Part shown: in pieces, positions 50,344 to 58,543 of the stretch
Numbering within the stretch: the first letter of the stretch is position 1
Layout: every line of letters begins with the position of its first letter
Assembly (NCBI RefSeq): GCF_014648255.1
Contig: NZ_BMQT01000003.1
Coordinates: forward strand, 62,001 to 126,000
Length of the DNA: 64,000 nt
Direction: 5' to 3'
DNA from: Nocardioides albus
Lineage (GTDB): Bacteria; Actinomycetota; Actinomycetes; Propionibacteriales; Nocardioidaceae
Notes under the pieces: model-generated
Seen by the model: the letters and a program-made list of their open reading frames with translations, nothing else
Told to the model about the DNA's origin: nothing
The model's database searches: none
Translations under genes and position numbers: made by a program

Positions 50344-51018
50344 GTGAGACTCGTCGTTGCCACCTGCCAGGTCGACTATGCGGGGCGGCTCACCGCCCAC
50401 CTACCGATGGCCACCAGGGTGTTGATGCTCAAGGCCGACGGATCGGTGCTGGTCCACTCCGACGGGGGCTCCTACAAGCCCCTCAACTGGATGTCGCCGC
50501 CCTGCACCCTCTCGGAGAGCAAGGCCGACGACGGCCGCCTCGAGTGGACGGTCACTTCCAAGACGGCTGACACCCTGCGCATCCTGATCGACGAGATCCA
50601 CCACGAGTCCTCCCACGAGCTCGGCATCGACCCCGGCCTGCAGAAGGACGGCGTCGAGAAGCACCTCCAAGAGCTCCTCGCCGACCACCCGGCGACCTTG
50701 GGCGAGGGCTTGACCCTCGTACGCCGCGAGTACCCCACCCCGATCGGCCCGGTCGACCTGATGTGCCGCGACTCCGACGGGAAGTCGGTCGCGGTCGAGA
50801 TCAAGCGGCGCGGTGAGATCGACGGGGTCGAGCAGCTGACCCGCTACCTCGAGCTGCTCAACCGCGACCCGTTGCTTGCTCCGGTACGAGGCATCTTCGC
50901 CGCCCAGGCGATCAAGCCGCAGGCGCGCGTGCTCGCCGAAGATCGCGGGATCACCTGCGCGATCGTCGACTACGACGCGCTCCGCGGCCTCGACGACCCG
51001 ACCGAGAGACTCTTCTGA
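50344..51018 (+). CDS. nucS: Endonuclease NucS (mismatch repair)
   Basis: Mismatch-specific endonuclease that replaces MutS/L in actinobacteria. 224 residues from GTG ([20 protein letters not shown]), the length of M. tuberculosis NucS. The nuclease core: [41 protein letters not shown], with D/E/K metal ligands, preceded by [21 protein letters not shown]. The GTG is preferred to the ATG at 50326 because a TACGTT -10-like element ends six bases before it, as expected for a leaderless transcript. Confidence 0.95.
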   Translation: MRLVVATCQVDYAGRLTAHLPMATRVLMLKADGSVLVHSDGGSYKPLNWMSPPCTLSESKADDGRLEWTVTSKTADTLRILIDEIHHESSHELGIDPGLQKDGVEKHLQELLADHPATLGEGLTLVRREYPTPIGPVDLMCRDSDGKSVAVEIKRRGEIDGVEQLTRYLELLNRDPLLAPVRGIFAAQAIKPQARVLAEDRGITCAIVDYDALRGLDDPTERLF

Positions 51019-51107
51019 TCAACAGTTGGTGCACGTCCAGGCAAGTTCACCTCGGCGAAACACCTTTCCCTACGTTTCGCATGAAATAGCGTGACAAGAT
51101 TCACACC

Positions 51108-51383
51108 ATGTCCATCAATTACTCGGGGCATGGCGTTGGGGGCCGCCTGTCCGTGAGCGACGTGGAGGCGATCATGATCGACCTCCTGACGATGCAGCAG
51201 ATGCACACGGCAGAGTTCCACGCGATCAAGAGCCGGATGGAGCGCACCGACGCTGCGATCGAGGCGGTCAACGCGCGCCTGGACGGCGTGGAGCGGAGAC
51301 TGGACGACCTACTGATCTCGATGAGTCAGCTGCTCAACTGGATCAAGCCCGCCGACTCATCGAGTCGGCGCAAACTGACCTGA
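51108..51383 (+). CDS. Small coiled-coil protein (91 aa)
   Basis: The middle of the protein (TAEFHAIKSRMERTDAAIEAVNARLDGVERRLDDLLISMSQLLNWI) has a heptad-like pattern typical of short coiled coils. No domain is recognised. There is no obvious ribosome site; an AAGATT box 7-12 bases before the ATG could be the -10 of a leaderless start. It is a plausible but unproven gene. Confidence 0.55.
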   Translation: MSINYSGHGVGGRLSVSDVEAIMIDLLTMQQMHTAEFHAIKSRMERTDAAIEAVNARLDGVERRLDDLLISMSQLLNWIKPADSSSRRKLT

Positions 51384-51456
51384 ACACTCGCCGAGTCGGC
51401 TCGTCATGACGAGCCGACTCGGCGAGATCTTCGGTCACAACGAGCCGACTCGGCGC

Positions 51457-53280
51457 TCAGGAGCTGACGGTGATCGGCTCGCCGCCGGAGACCAGGCGCC
51501 AGTCGACCGAGGCGAAGGCCGCGGGGTCGATGACCTGGTTGGCGGTGACCCAGTCGATGAGCAGCTGCCGGATCTCGACCTGCTGGTTGTAGACCACCGC
51601 GGCGTCGGTGACGTGCGGGAAGCCTCCGCCGCCGGACTGGCGGTAGTTGTTGACCGCGAGCACGAACTCCTGCGCATCGGTGACCGCGACCCCGTCGTAG
51701 GCGAGGGCGGTGATCCGCGAGCCGACCGGGGCCGAGACGTCGATGTCGTAGGTCAGCGCGGCGTCGAGGCCGGCGATGGTGTCGAAGTTGTAGTCGGGCG
51801 TGCCGTTGGGCGCGGTGTCGGTCGGCGCGTTGGTCACGTCCGCGATCGGGAACGGACCTGTACCGCTGACCTGCTTGAAGTAGCGCGCGCTGAACTCGAG
51901 GTAGTCCTTGAGCTGGGCTCCGGTCACCCGCACAGCCATCAGCGTGTTGTCGTAGATGTAGAGGCCCGCCACGTCGCGTACGGTCACCTCGCCCGCAGGG
52001 AAGGAGGCGGCACGGCTGAACGGAGCCGCGATCGAGATCACCGGCAGCGCCGCGTCATCGCCGGTCAGCGCGGCCTTGACCGCGTCAGCCTGGACGTAGT
52101 TGACGAAGTCGATGATGGGTACGTCCTCGACGACCGCTCGCGCCGCCAGCATCTCCACGGCCGAGGTGCCGACGACGGAGTTGACGTAGTCGATCACGAT
52201 GTCGTGCTGCTCCTGCACCGCGGCCGAGACGTCCGGGTCAGCGTCGACGGTGTTGGAGTTGAGCGTCTGCGAGGTCGCCGACTCCAGGACCCAGCGCGGC
52301 CGGCCGCGGCCCTTCTCGCGGCGTACGACCAGGTCCATCACGGAGACGCGCATGCCCCAGTAGAGCGGCTCGGTCAGCAGCACCTGCGCGCCGGTCCCGG
52401 TGTTGGTGACGTAGCGCTGGGTGATCTCCCGGTGGGCGTGGCCGACCAGGATAGCGTCAACGTCGGGCACCTGCTCGGCCACCAGGGTGGCGGCGTTCTC
52501 CGGCGGCAGCTCGTCACCGTAGGAGCTGGAGGTGTCGGCGCCGGAGTGGGCGCTGATGATGACCAGGTCGCAGCCGGCCTTCTTGAGCTCGGGTACGAAG
52601 ATCTTCGCCTGCTCGACAAGCCCGGGGAACTCCATCTTCCCCTCCACGATCGCCTTGTCCCAGATCGCGATGCCGGGGTTGGTCAGGCCGAGCACACCGA
52701 CCCGGAGCCGCCGGCCGCGGCCGAGGTCGTAGTCCTTGATGATGTAGGGCGGGAAGACCGGCAGCTTCGTCGACGGGTCGACCGCGTTGGCGCCGAGCAT
52801 CGGGAAGTTCACTTGCTCCTCGAACTTCCGGATCGTGTCGATGCCGTAGTTGAACTCGTGGTTGCCCAGCGCTGCGGCGTCGTAGCCGACCAGGTTCATC
52901 GCGCGGGCCATCGGGTGGACCGCACCCTGGGTGATCGGGTCGATCCGGGCGTAGTAGTAGGCCAGCGGGGTGCCCTGGATGGTGTCTCCGGCGTCGATCG
53001 TCAGGATCGGCTCGCCCCGCCGCTCTTCACGGACCGCGTCGATCAGCGTCTTGACCTTGGCGACACCGATCTCGTTGCCGGCGCTGTTCGAGAACTCGGC
53101 ATTCTTGTAATAGTCCCAGTTGAAGACGTTGCCGTGCAGGTCTGTCGTGCCGAGCACGGTCAACCGGACGGTGTCGGGCTTGCCCGCATGAGCCGGCGTG
53201 GCGGCGTACCCGGCAGCGCTCAGCGCCGCAGCGCCGGTGACGGCACCGGACAGGACAGAGCGACGGGTGGCGTGAGGCAT
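51457..53280 (-). CDS. Tat-exported 5'-nucleotidase/UshA-like metallophosphoesterase
   Basis: 607 residues from MPHATRRSVLSGAVTGAAALSAAGYAATPAHA, a Tat signal peptide. Metal-binding motifs: TTDLHG (Asp47, His49), DAGDTIQG near 97, GNHEFNYG near 140 and GHAHREIT near 280. The C-terminal 5'-nucleotidase domain (from about residue 350) has the substrate stacking region NNYRQSGGGGFPHV. Likely hydrolysis of nucleotides or 2',3'-cyclic nucleotides outside the membrane. Start at 53280; the frame extends upstream to 53322 without a better site. Confidence 0.93.
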   Translation of the reverse strand: MPHATRRSVLSGAVTGAAALSAAGYAATPAHAGKPDTVRLTVLGTTDLHGNVFNWDYYKNAEFSNSAGNEIGVAKVKTLIDAVREERRGEPILTIDAGDTIQGTPLAYYYARIDPITQGAVHPMARAMNLVGYDAAALGNHEFNYGIDTIRKFEEQVNFPMLGANAVDPSTKLPVFPPYIIKDYDLGRGRRLRVGVLGLTNPGIAIWDKAIVEGKMEFPGLVEQAKIFVPELKKAGCDLVIISAHSGADTSSSYGDELPPENAATLVAEQVPDVDAILVGHAHREITQRYVTNTGTGAQVLLTEPLYWGMRVSVMDLVVRREKGRGRPRWVLESATSQTLNSNTVDADPDVSAAVQEQHDIVIDYVNSVVGTSAVEMLAARAVVEDVPIIDFVNYVQADAVKAALTGDDAALPVISIAAPFSRAASFPAGEVTVRDVAGLYIYDNTLMAVRVTGAQLKDYLEFSARYFKQVSGTGPFPIADVTNAPTDTAPNGTPDYNFDTIAGLDAALTYDIDVSAPVGSRITALAYDGVAVTDAQEFVLAVNNYRQSGGGGFPHVTDAAVVYNQQVEIRQLLIDWVTANQVIDPAAFASVDWRLVSGGEPITVSS

Positions 53281-53358
53281 CGGTAACGTCCTTGCGTGAG
53301 TAGGTAAAAACCTGCAAGGCAATTCCTACCACCTCGGGCGCAGCTCGGCGGTGCCTTT

Positions 53359-53535
53359 TCAAGCAGCCAGATGCTTCTTCTTGACGGGCTTGCCGTCGAG
53401 GGTCACCAGGCGTCGCTTCTTGACCGTCATCCCCTCGGGCAAGGTGCCTTCCTTGAGCATGCGGATCGGGCACCGCTTGCAGCGCGACTTCGACACGCAG
53501 CACTCCGTCTTGGGAGGCTTCCTCTTCTTGCCCAC
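53359..53535 (-). CDS. Small Lys/Cys-rich protein (58 aa)
   Basis: Frame from GTG 53535: GKKRKPPKTECCVSKSRCKR, then CPIRMLKEGTLPEGMTVKKR, RLVTLDGKPVKKKHLAA, stop at 53359. Four cysteines in CC-x5-C-x2-C arrangement suggest a metal site, with high Lys/Arg content. Similar short proteins occur in actinobacteria by my recollection. It stands alone between the nucleotidase and a truncated membrane gene, and an iron-box-like sequence lies upstream. Confidence 0.75.
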   Translation of the reverse strand: MGKKRKPPKTECCVSKSRCKRCPIRMLKEGTLPEGMTVKKRRLVTLDGKPVKKKHLAA

Positions 53536-53553
53536 GCCCGAAGGCTAACAGCA

Positions 53554-53571
53554 TGGTTAGGCGAGCCTTAG
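53554..53571. promoter_or_regulatory. Possible IdeR/DtxR iron box upstream of the Cys-rich small gene
   Basis: GGTTAGGCGAGCCTTAG. Read on the minus strand as TAAGGCTCGCCTAACC it matches TTAGGCTAGCCTAACC-type iron boxes at about 13 of 16 positions. It lies about 20 bases upstream of the GTG at 53535. Without a scored matrix this is a candidate only. Confidence 0.4.
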
Positions 53572-53602
53572 TTCCTGGGACACGGCGGCCACGCTGCCCA
53601 GA

Positions 53603-53839
53603 TCACCGCTCCTCGGCCAGGCGACGAGCCAGGACAGGGATGACGATGGCCGCGGCGAGGACGTGCAGAGCCATCAGCACGACCGCGCTGGCCGCATCGA
53701 AGCCGAAGGTGAGGTCGGGGACGAGCGAGAGGACGGTCAGCAAGACGGTGGTGACGACGAAAGTACGCCGCGGGCGGAGGGCGACGCGGGCCATCACCGC
53801 GGCCATCGCGACGCCGATCAACGAGAAGACCGCGGTCAC
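53603..53839 (-). pseudogene. Remnant or short form of a DUF6069-type membrane protein
   Basis: 78 residues from GTG 53839 with hydrophobic segments and a family-like TFGFDAASAVVLMALHVLAAAIVIPVLARRL end. The family is about 130 residues. Upstream in frame the sequence continues with family-like codons (GAIPIAGFAQ) to a TGA at about 53893, without a start. It is therefore likely a 5'-truncated gene rather than a complete one. It sits directly behind the meaA terminator. Confidence 0.5.
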
Positions 53840-53915
53840 CTGGGCGAAGCCGGCGATCGGGATCGCGCCATGCGCCTCCCTCTGCCCCTGTCACGAATGG
53901 CCACCCACCGGAATC

Positions 53916-53949
53916 GACACGGCTCCCGAAGTTTTTCGGGAGCCGTGTC
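53916..53949 (-). terminator. Terminator of meaA
   Basis: GACACGGCTCCCGAA (53916-53930) and its complement (53935-53949) form a perfect 15-bp stem with a GTTT loop. It lies 11 bases beyond the meaA stop on the minus strand. The stem is strong but a U-tract is lacking. Confidence 0.75.
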
Positions 53950-53960
53950 AACGCCTCGGT

Positions 53961-55997
53961 TCAGGAGAGGTCGTTGGCCTTGCGGATGACCTCGACGATG
54001 TCGGCCATGATCTCGGTGAGACTGAAGTCCTTGGGCGTGTAGACCGCCGCGACGCCCGACTCGATCAGCGTCTTGGCGTCGGACTCGGGCACGATGCCAC
54101 CGACGATGACCGGTACGTCACCGAGCCCCGCCTCGCGCAGCCCGTCGACCACCGACGGCACCAGCGACATGTGCGAGCCGGAGAGGATGGAGAGCCCGAC
54201 GACGTGTACGTCCTCGGCGACCGCCGCGGCGACGATCTGCTCCGGGGTGAGCCGGATGCCCTGGTAGATGACCTCGAAGCCGGCGTCACGGGCCCGGACG
54301 GCGACCTGCTCGGCGCCGTTGGAGTGCCCGTCCAGGCCCGGCTTGCCGACGAGCATGCGCAGCTTGACGCCGAGCTCCTCGCCGGTGGCCTTGACCCGGT
54401 CGCGTACGGCCGACAGCTCGGCTCCGGCCTCCGCGGCTCCGACCGCGCCGGAGACGCCGGTGGGCGCCCGGAACTCGCCGAAGACCTCGCGCAGGGTGCC
54501 GGCCCACTCCCCCGTGGTCGCGCCCGCTCGGGCAGCGACCAGGGTGGCCTCCATCAGGTTGGCGTCGGTCTTCGCGGCGGCGGCCAGCGCGGCCAGCGCC
54601 TCGGCGACGGCCTTCTCGTCACGCTCGGCCTTCCACGACTCGAGGGAGGCCTTGGCGGCCTCCTCTGCGCGGGGATCGGCGACCATGATCGCGGCGTCCA
54701 GATCCGCGGTCAGCGGGCTCGGCTCGGTGGTGGTGAACTTGTTGACGCCGACGATGATCTCGTCACCGGACTCGATCGCGGCGCGACGGCGCGCGTGCGA
54801 GGAGACCAGCTCGGACTTCATGTAGCCGGTGTCGACCGCGGCGATCGCGCCACCCATGGCCTGGACCCGGTCGATCTCCTCCTTGGCGCCTGCGACGAGC
54901 TCGGCCACCTTGGCCTCGACGACCGGCGAGCCGTCGAAGAGGTCGCCGTACTCCAGCAGGTCGGACTCGTAGGCGAGGACCTGCTGCAGACGCAGCGACC
55001 ACTGCTGGTCCCACGGGCGCGGCAGGCCGAGCGCCTCGTTCCAGGCGGGCAGCTGCACCGCGCGCGCCCGCGCGTTCTTGGACAGCGTCACGGCGAGCAT
55101 CTCCAGCACGATGCGCTGGACGTTGTTCTCCGGCTGCGCCTCGGTCAGGCCGAGGGAGTTGACCTGTACGCCGTAGCGGAACCGGCGCATCTTCGGGTCC
55201 TCGACGCCGTAGCGCTCACGGGTGATCTCGTCCCACAGCTCGACGAACGCGCGCATCTTGCACATCTCCTCGACGAACCGCACGCCCGCGTTGACGAAGA
55301 AGGAGATCCGGCCGACGACCTTGCCGAAGTCCTCCTCGGAGACCTGGCCGGAGGCCTTGACGGCATCGAGCACCGAGATGGCGGTGGACAGCGAGTAGGC
55401 GATCTCCTGCACCGGTGTCGCGCCGGCCTCCTGCAGGTGGTAGCTGCAGATGTTGATCGGGTTCCACTTCGGGATCTGGTGGACCGTGTAGGCGATCATG
55501 TCGCTGATCAGCCGCAGGGAGTGCTCCGGCGGGAAGACGTACGTCCCCCGGGAGAGATACTCCTTGATGATGTCGTTCTGCGTGGTGCCGGCCAGCTTGG
55601 CCGCGACCTCGGCCGGATCCATCTCCGGGTTCTGCTCCTCGGCGGCGACCTGATACATCGCAAGCAGCCACATGGCGGTCGCGTTGATCGTCATCGAGGT
55701 GTTCATCTCGGTGAGGGGGATCTGGTCGAAGAGCTTGCGCATCTCCCCCATGTGCATGATCGGCACACCCACCTTGCCGACCTCGCCGCGGGCGAGGGCG
55801 CTGTCGGGGTCGTAGCCGGTCTGCGTGGGCAGGTCGAAGGCGACCGAGAGGCCGGTCTGGCCCTTGGCGAGGTTGTTGCGATAGAGCTGGTTGGACGCCT
55901 CGGCGGTCGAGTGGCCGGCGTACGTGCGCATCAGCCAGGAGCGATCCTTCGCCGGGCGGCTCTGCTCGGAGGGCGTGGTGTCCGTCATAAGAGGCAT
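53961..55997 (-). CDS. meaA: MeaA: B12-dependent ethylmalonyl-CoA (methylmalonyl-CoA-type) mutase
   Basis: 678 residues. The N-terminal TIM-barrel runs from DRSWLMRTYAGHSTAEASNQLYRNNLAKGQTGLSVAFDLPTQTGYDPD. Other segments are GEVGKVGVPIMHMGEMRKLFDQIPLTEMNTSMTINATAMW and NICSYHLQEAGATPVQEIAYSLSTA. The C-terminal cobalamin domain carries Asp556-x-His558 in GLDGHSNG (DxHxxG base-off motif) and GLSILSGSHMSLVP. A single-chain enzyme of this length is typical of MeaA/ethylmalonyl-CoA mutase. The presence of Ccr, Mce, MeaB and cobalamin adenosyltransferase in the window agrees. Ethylmalonyl- rather than methylmalonyl-CoA is inferred from context. An ATG three codons in is also possible. Confidence 0.93.
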   Translation of the reverse strand: MPLMTDTTPSEQSRPAKDRSWLMRTYAGHSTAEASNQLYRNNLAKGQTGLSVAFDLPTQTGYDPDSALARGEVGKVGVPIMHMGEMRKLFDQIPLTEMNTSMTINATAMWLLAMYQVAAEEQNPEMDPAEVAAKLAGTTQNDIIKEYLSRGTYVFPPEHSLRLISDMIAYTVHQIPKWNPINICSYHLQEAGATPVQEIAYSLSTAISVLDAVKASGQVSEEDFGKVVGRISFFVNAGVRFVEEMCKMRAFVELWDEITRERYGVEDPKMRRFRYGVQVNSLGLTEAQPENNVQRIVLEMLAVTLSKNARARAVQLPAWNEALGLPRPWDQQWSLRLQQVLAYESDLLEYGDLFDGSPVVEAKVAELVAGAKEEIDRVQAMGGAIAAVDTGYMKSELVSSHARRRAAIESGDEIIVGVNKFTTTEPSPLTADLDAAIMVADPRAEEAAKASLESWKAERDEKAVAEALAALAAAAKTDANLMEATLVAARAGATTGEWAGTLREVFGEFRAPTGVSGAVGAAEAGAELSAVRDRVKATGEELGVKLRMLVGKPGLDGHSNGAEQVAVRARDAGFEVIYQGIRLTPEQIVAAAVAEDVHVVGLSILSGSHMSLVPSVVDGLREAGLGDVPVIVGGIVPESDAKTLIESGVAAVYTPKDFSLTEIMADIVEVIRKANDLS

Positions 55998-56008
55998 GCT
56001 AGCCCCTC

Positions 56009-56026
56009 GGTTACCGATCAGTAACC
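56009..56026. promoter_or_regulatory. Operator-like palindrome upstream of meaA
   Basis: GGTTACC-GATC-AGTAACC, with outer C/G adding a pair (CGGTTAC...GTAACCG). It matches GGTTACT-N4-AGTAACC except one base. It ends 12 bases upstream of the meaA ATG, where it could overlap the promoter. Confidence 0.65.
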
Positions 56027-56083
56027 GGCTCCGGTGTGGAAGATGTCACTCGTTCGTCGCTCCCGGGCCCGCTCCTCGGCCAG

Positions 56084-56392
56084 CTACGCGATGAGCGGCG
56101 AGTTCTCCACCTCGAGCACCCGGTAGAGCCTGGAGAGGTGGAGCATCCGACGCACCGCAGGCGTGCAGCCGTGAAGGATGAGACGGCGACCCTCCGCGTG
56201 AGCCTGCCGGGTCGCGACGGCGAGCACCTTCAGTGCCGTCACGTCGGCACTGCTCACCCCGGAGACGTCGAGCACGACGTCGCCCTCCACCGAGTCGAGA
56301 TGGTCATAGATGACGCTGCGCGCCATCCAGGTGCTGCGGACGTCGAAATCTCCGCTCAGCACCAGCGTCGGCCCATCGATCACGATCTCCAT
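56084..56392 (-). CDS. STAS-domain protein (anti-sigma-factor-antagonist type)
   Basis: 102 residues from an ATG at 56392 with GGAGG six bases upstream. STAS fold: PTLVLSGDFDVRSTWMARSVIYDHLDSVEGDVVLDVSGVSSADVTALKVLAVATRQAHAEGRRLILHG. The usual DSSGL phosphoserine region reads ADVTALK, so the phosphorylated Ser is missing (Thr nearby). This could be a divergent or inactive antagonist. No anti-sigma factor is adjacent. Confidence 0.85.
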   Translation of the reverse strand: MEIVIDGPTLVLSGDFDVRSTWMARSVIYDHLDSVEGDVVLDVSGVSSADVTALKVLAVATRQAHAEGRRLILHGCTPAVRRMLHLSRLYRVLEVENSPLIA

Positions 56393-56577
56393 GCTCTGCC
56401 TCCATCCCCTGGGAAGTGGGGTTGCCCTACACAGAAGAGACGCTCCCTCTCGTTCACTATGACGCGCTGCGTATCCGATTGGTTGCACCTCATAGGCCTC
56501 ATTGGTCACTTTCGTCACTATTTTCTGTCAAATGACCACGGGTGCCGGGATGTGGGCGCTGCGCATAGGCTCAGCGC

Positions 56578-57162
56578 ATGGTCAACCTGACACGCATCTA
56601 CACCCGCACCGGCGATGCCGGTGAGACCCGGCTCGGCGACATGAGCCTCACCGCCAAGACCGACCTCCGACTGGAGGCGTACGCGACCACCGACGAGGCC
56701 GGGGCGGCGATCGGCGTCGCCCTCGCCCACGGCGGGATCGACGAGGACGTCGTGAAGGTGCTGACGACCATCCAGAACGATCTCTTCGACGTCGGGGCCG
56801 ACCTCTCGACGCCGGTGGTCAGCCCAGAAATGACACAGCCCGAGTACCCGCCGCTCCGCGTCGAGCAGGCCTACGTCGACCGGCTCGAGGCCTGGTGCGA
56901 CGAATACAACGAGCCGCTCGAGAAGCTCCGCTCGTTCATCCTCTCCGGGGGCACCGTGGCCGCGGCCCACCTGCACGTCGCCCGCACGGTCGTGCGCCGC
57001 GCGGAACGGGCTGCCTGGGCTGCGTACGAGGCCCATGGCGAGACCATGAACAAGCTCGCCCTCACCTACCTCAACCGACTCAGCGACCTGCTCTTCATCC
57101 TCGCCCGGCACGCGAACCGCGAACAGGGCGATGTCTTGTGGGTGCCCGGCGGCGAGCGCTGA
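56578..57162 (+). CDS. Cob(I)alamin adenosyltransferase (PduO type)
   Basis: 194 residues. ATP-binding TRIYTRTGDAGETRLGDMS and the conserved helices LSGGTVAAAHLHVARTVVRRAERAAWAAYEAHGE and LNRLSDLLFILARHANRE. It makes adenosylcobalamin, the cofactor of MeaA encoded 580 bases away. MVNLTRIY start at 56578. Such genes lie near nucS in many actinobacteria. Confidence 0.95.
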   Translation: MVNLTRIYTRTGDAGETRLGDMSLTAKTDLRLEAYATTDEAGAAIGVALAHGGIDEDVVKVLTTIQNDLFDVGADLSTPVVSPEMTQPEYPPLRVEQAYVDRLEAWCDEYNEPLEKLRSFILSGGTVAAAHLHVARTVVRRAERAAWAAYEAHGETMNKLALTYLNRLSDLLFILARHANREQGDVLWVPGGER

Positions 57163-57171
57163 GGTTCTGGC

Positions 57172-58167
57172 TCACAGCCAGCCGCGGCGGCCCGCCTCGT
57201 AGCCGAGCTGGAGGCGGGTGTCGACCTGCGCGCGGTCCATCATCTGGCGCACCCGTCGCTGGACCGTACGCAGCGACAGCCCGAGCTGCGCGCCGATCGA
57301 GGCATCCGTCAGGCCTGCGAGCAGCAGCGAGAGGACCTTGGTGTCGAGAGGCTCGAGCCGGTCGGCGGCGGTCTCGACGGCGCCCTCCGGCGTCGCCACC
57401 AGCTTCGGCGCCGAGGCCCAGATCAGGTCGAAGAGGGCGATGATCGCGTCGAGCAGACCGCTGGGGTGAAGGAGCAGCGCGTCCTGGACCGGGTTGCGTC
57501 CGCCTGTCGCCGACTCACCCTGCATCAGCGGGATCAGGGCGATCTCCCGGTCGACGATGAAGGCGCGCAGCGGCACCGTCGGCACCACCCGCAGCTCGAT
57601 CCCGATCTCGAGTCCGGAGTCGATCGTCTCGTAGATGCCGGGGGTGTCGAAGACGGAGCGCTCGAGCACGATGTCGTGCCTGACCCCGCGTTCGATCGCG
57701 GCCCGCTCGGCCTCGTCGGCGTCCTCGCGGGTGACCACGGCGGCCTGCGGCTTCTGCAGCGCCTGGATGCACTTCCTCGCCGAGTACTGCAGCTGGGCGA
57801 ACCGCTGGGCGATCGCCTCGGTGCCGTGCACGACGTCGACGACGTCCGCCACGTCCCGGCGTGCGACCGAGCCGCGATAGAGACCGGCGAGCTCGGTCAT
57901 CTCGACCTGGGCGCGTCGTAGCTCGTCCTGACGCTGGACGAGCAGAGCTCCGAGCGCCACCGCCGGAGGGGAGGCGACGAAGCGGTCCTGACCCGCCGAA
58001 GCCCGGGCGACCAGGCCCTTCCCCTCGAGCGCCGCCAGCACCGCGGAGACCGCGTAGGCGTCCAGGTCAGCGGCATCGGCCAGCTCTTCGAGATTGGCCG
58101 ACGGAGCGCCGACCAGCTGGCGGTAGACCGTCTCCTCGAGACTGTCGAGACCGAGCGCATCGAGCAT
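57172..58167 (-). CDS. TrmB-like/LuxR-type transcriptional regulator
   Basis: 331 residues. N-terminal winged helix (LDALGLDSLEETVYRQLVGAPSANLEELADAADLDAYAVSAVLAALEGKGLVAR), a central ligand/PLD-like region of about 200 residues, and a C-terminal LuxR helix-turn-helix (PLDTKVLSLLLAGLTDASIGAQLGLSLRTVQRRVRQMMDRAQVDTRLQLGYEAGRRGW). This layout recurs in actinobacterial regulators of antibiotic or stress genes. Ligand unknown. ATG at 58167 is chosen (GGAAAGG eight bases upstream); the longer frame to 58293 is unlikely. Confidence 0.9.
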   Translation of the reverse strand: MLDALGLDSLEETVYRQLVGAPSANLEELADAADLDAYAVSAVLAALEGKGLVARASAGQDRFVASPPAVALGALLVQRQDELRRAQVEMTELAGLYRGSVARRDVADVVDVVHGTEAIAQRFAQLQYSARKCIQALQKPQAAVVTREDADEAERAAIERGVRHDIVLERSVFDTPGIYETIDSGLEIGIELRVVPTVPLRAFIVDREIALIPLMQGESATGGRNPVQDALLLHPSGLLDAIIALFDLIWASAPKLVATPEGAVETAADRLEPLDTKVLSLLLAGLTDASIGAQLGLSLRTVQRRVRQMMDRAQVDTRLQLGYEAGRRGWL

Positions 58168-58445
58168 CCAGGAAGCCTTTCCATGGCAGGAACGAACGAC
58201 GGACATCATGGCAGATATACGACACGTCATATTCCCGCCACCGCGGTTCGACTTGCATTCGCCGCCAACTTGGCCGAAAGTATTCATCGCCACCTCGGTC
58301 CGGATCCCCCCGCTCGGATCGAGGTGGCTTTACTTTTGCGCACCGGAGTTCACCCGATCGGTACGGATCCGGTTGCCTCAGCGCCCGGGAGACGCGCGCG
58401 GCTATGCACGCTGGTGAATGCGTTGCAACGTCGACAGGACGCCCC

Positions 58446-58461
58446 AGTGGTCTAGACCAGT
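58446..58461. promoter_or_regulatory. DasR-type dre palindrome upstream of the SNF2 gene
   Basis: AGTGGTCTAGACCAGT contains the perfect 12-bp palindrome TGGTCTAGACCA, the core of the DasR (GntR/HutC) response element. It is 83 bases upstream of the SNF2 GTG, in the 376-base gap 58168-58543. That gap holds no other gene I support: the 90-codon frame in it lacks support. The HutC family also includes NagR-type regulators. No GlcNAc gene or GntR protein is in the window. Confidence 0.6.
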
Positions 58462-58543
58462 GTCGCCGCAACGATCGAGACGCGGCTCACCACAAGCGTC
58501 CACGAAGTCGCGGAACCGCCCTCATGCTGGAAGAATAGATCGG

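Noticed and set aside
58183..58455. A 90-codon plus-strand frame in the gap before the SNF2 gene
   Set aside because: No ribosome site, no recognisable domain, lower-quality codon use, and it overlaps promoter-like sequence.
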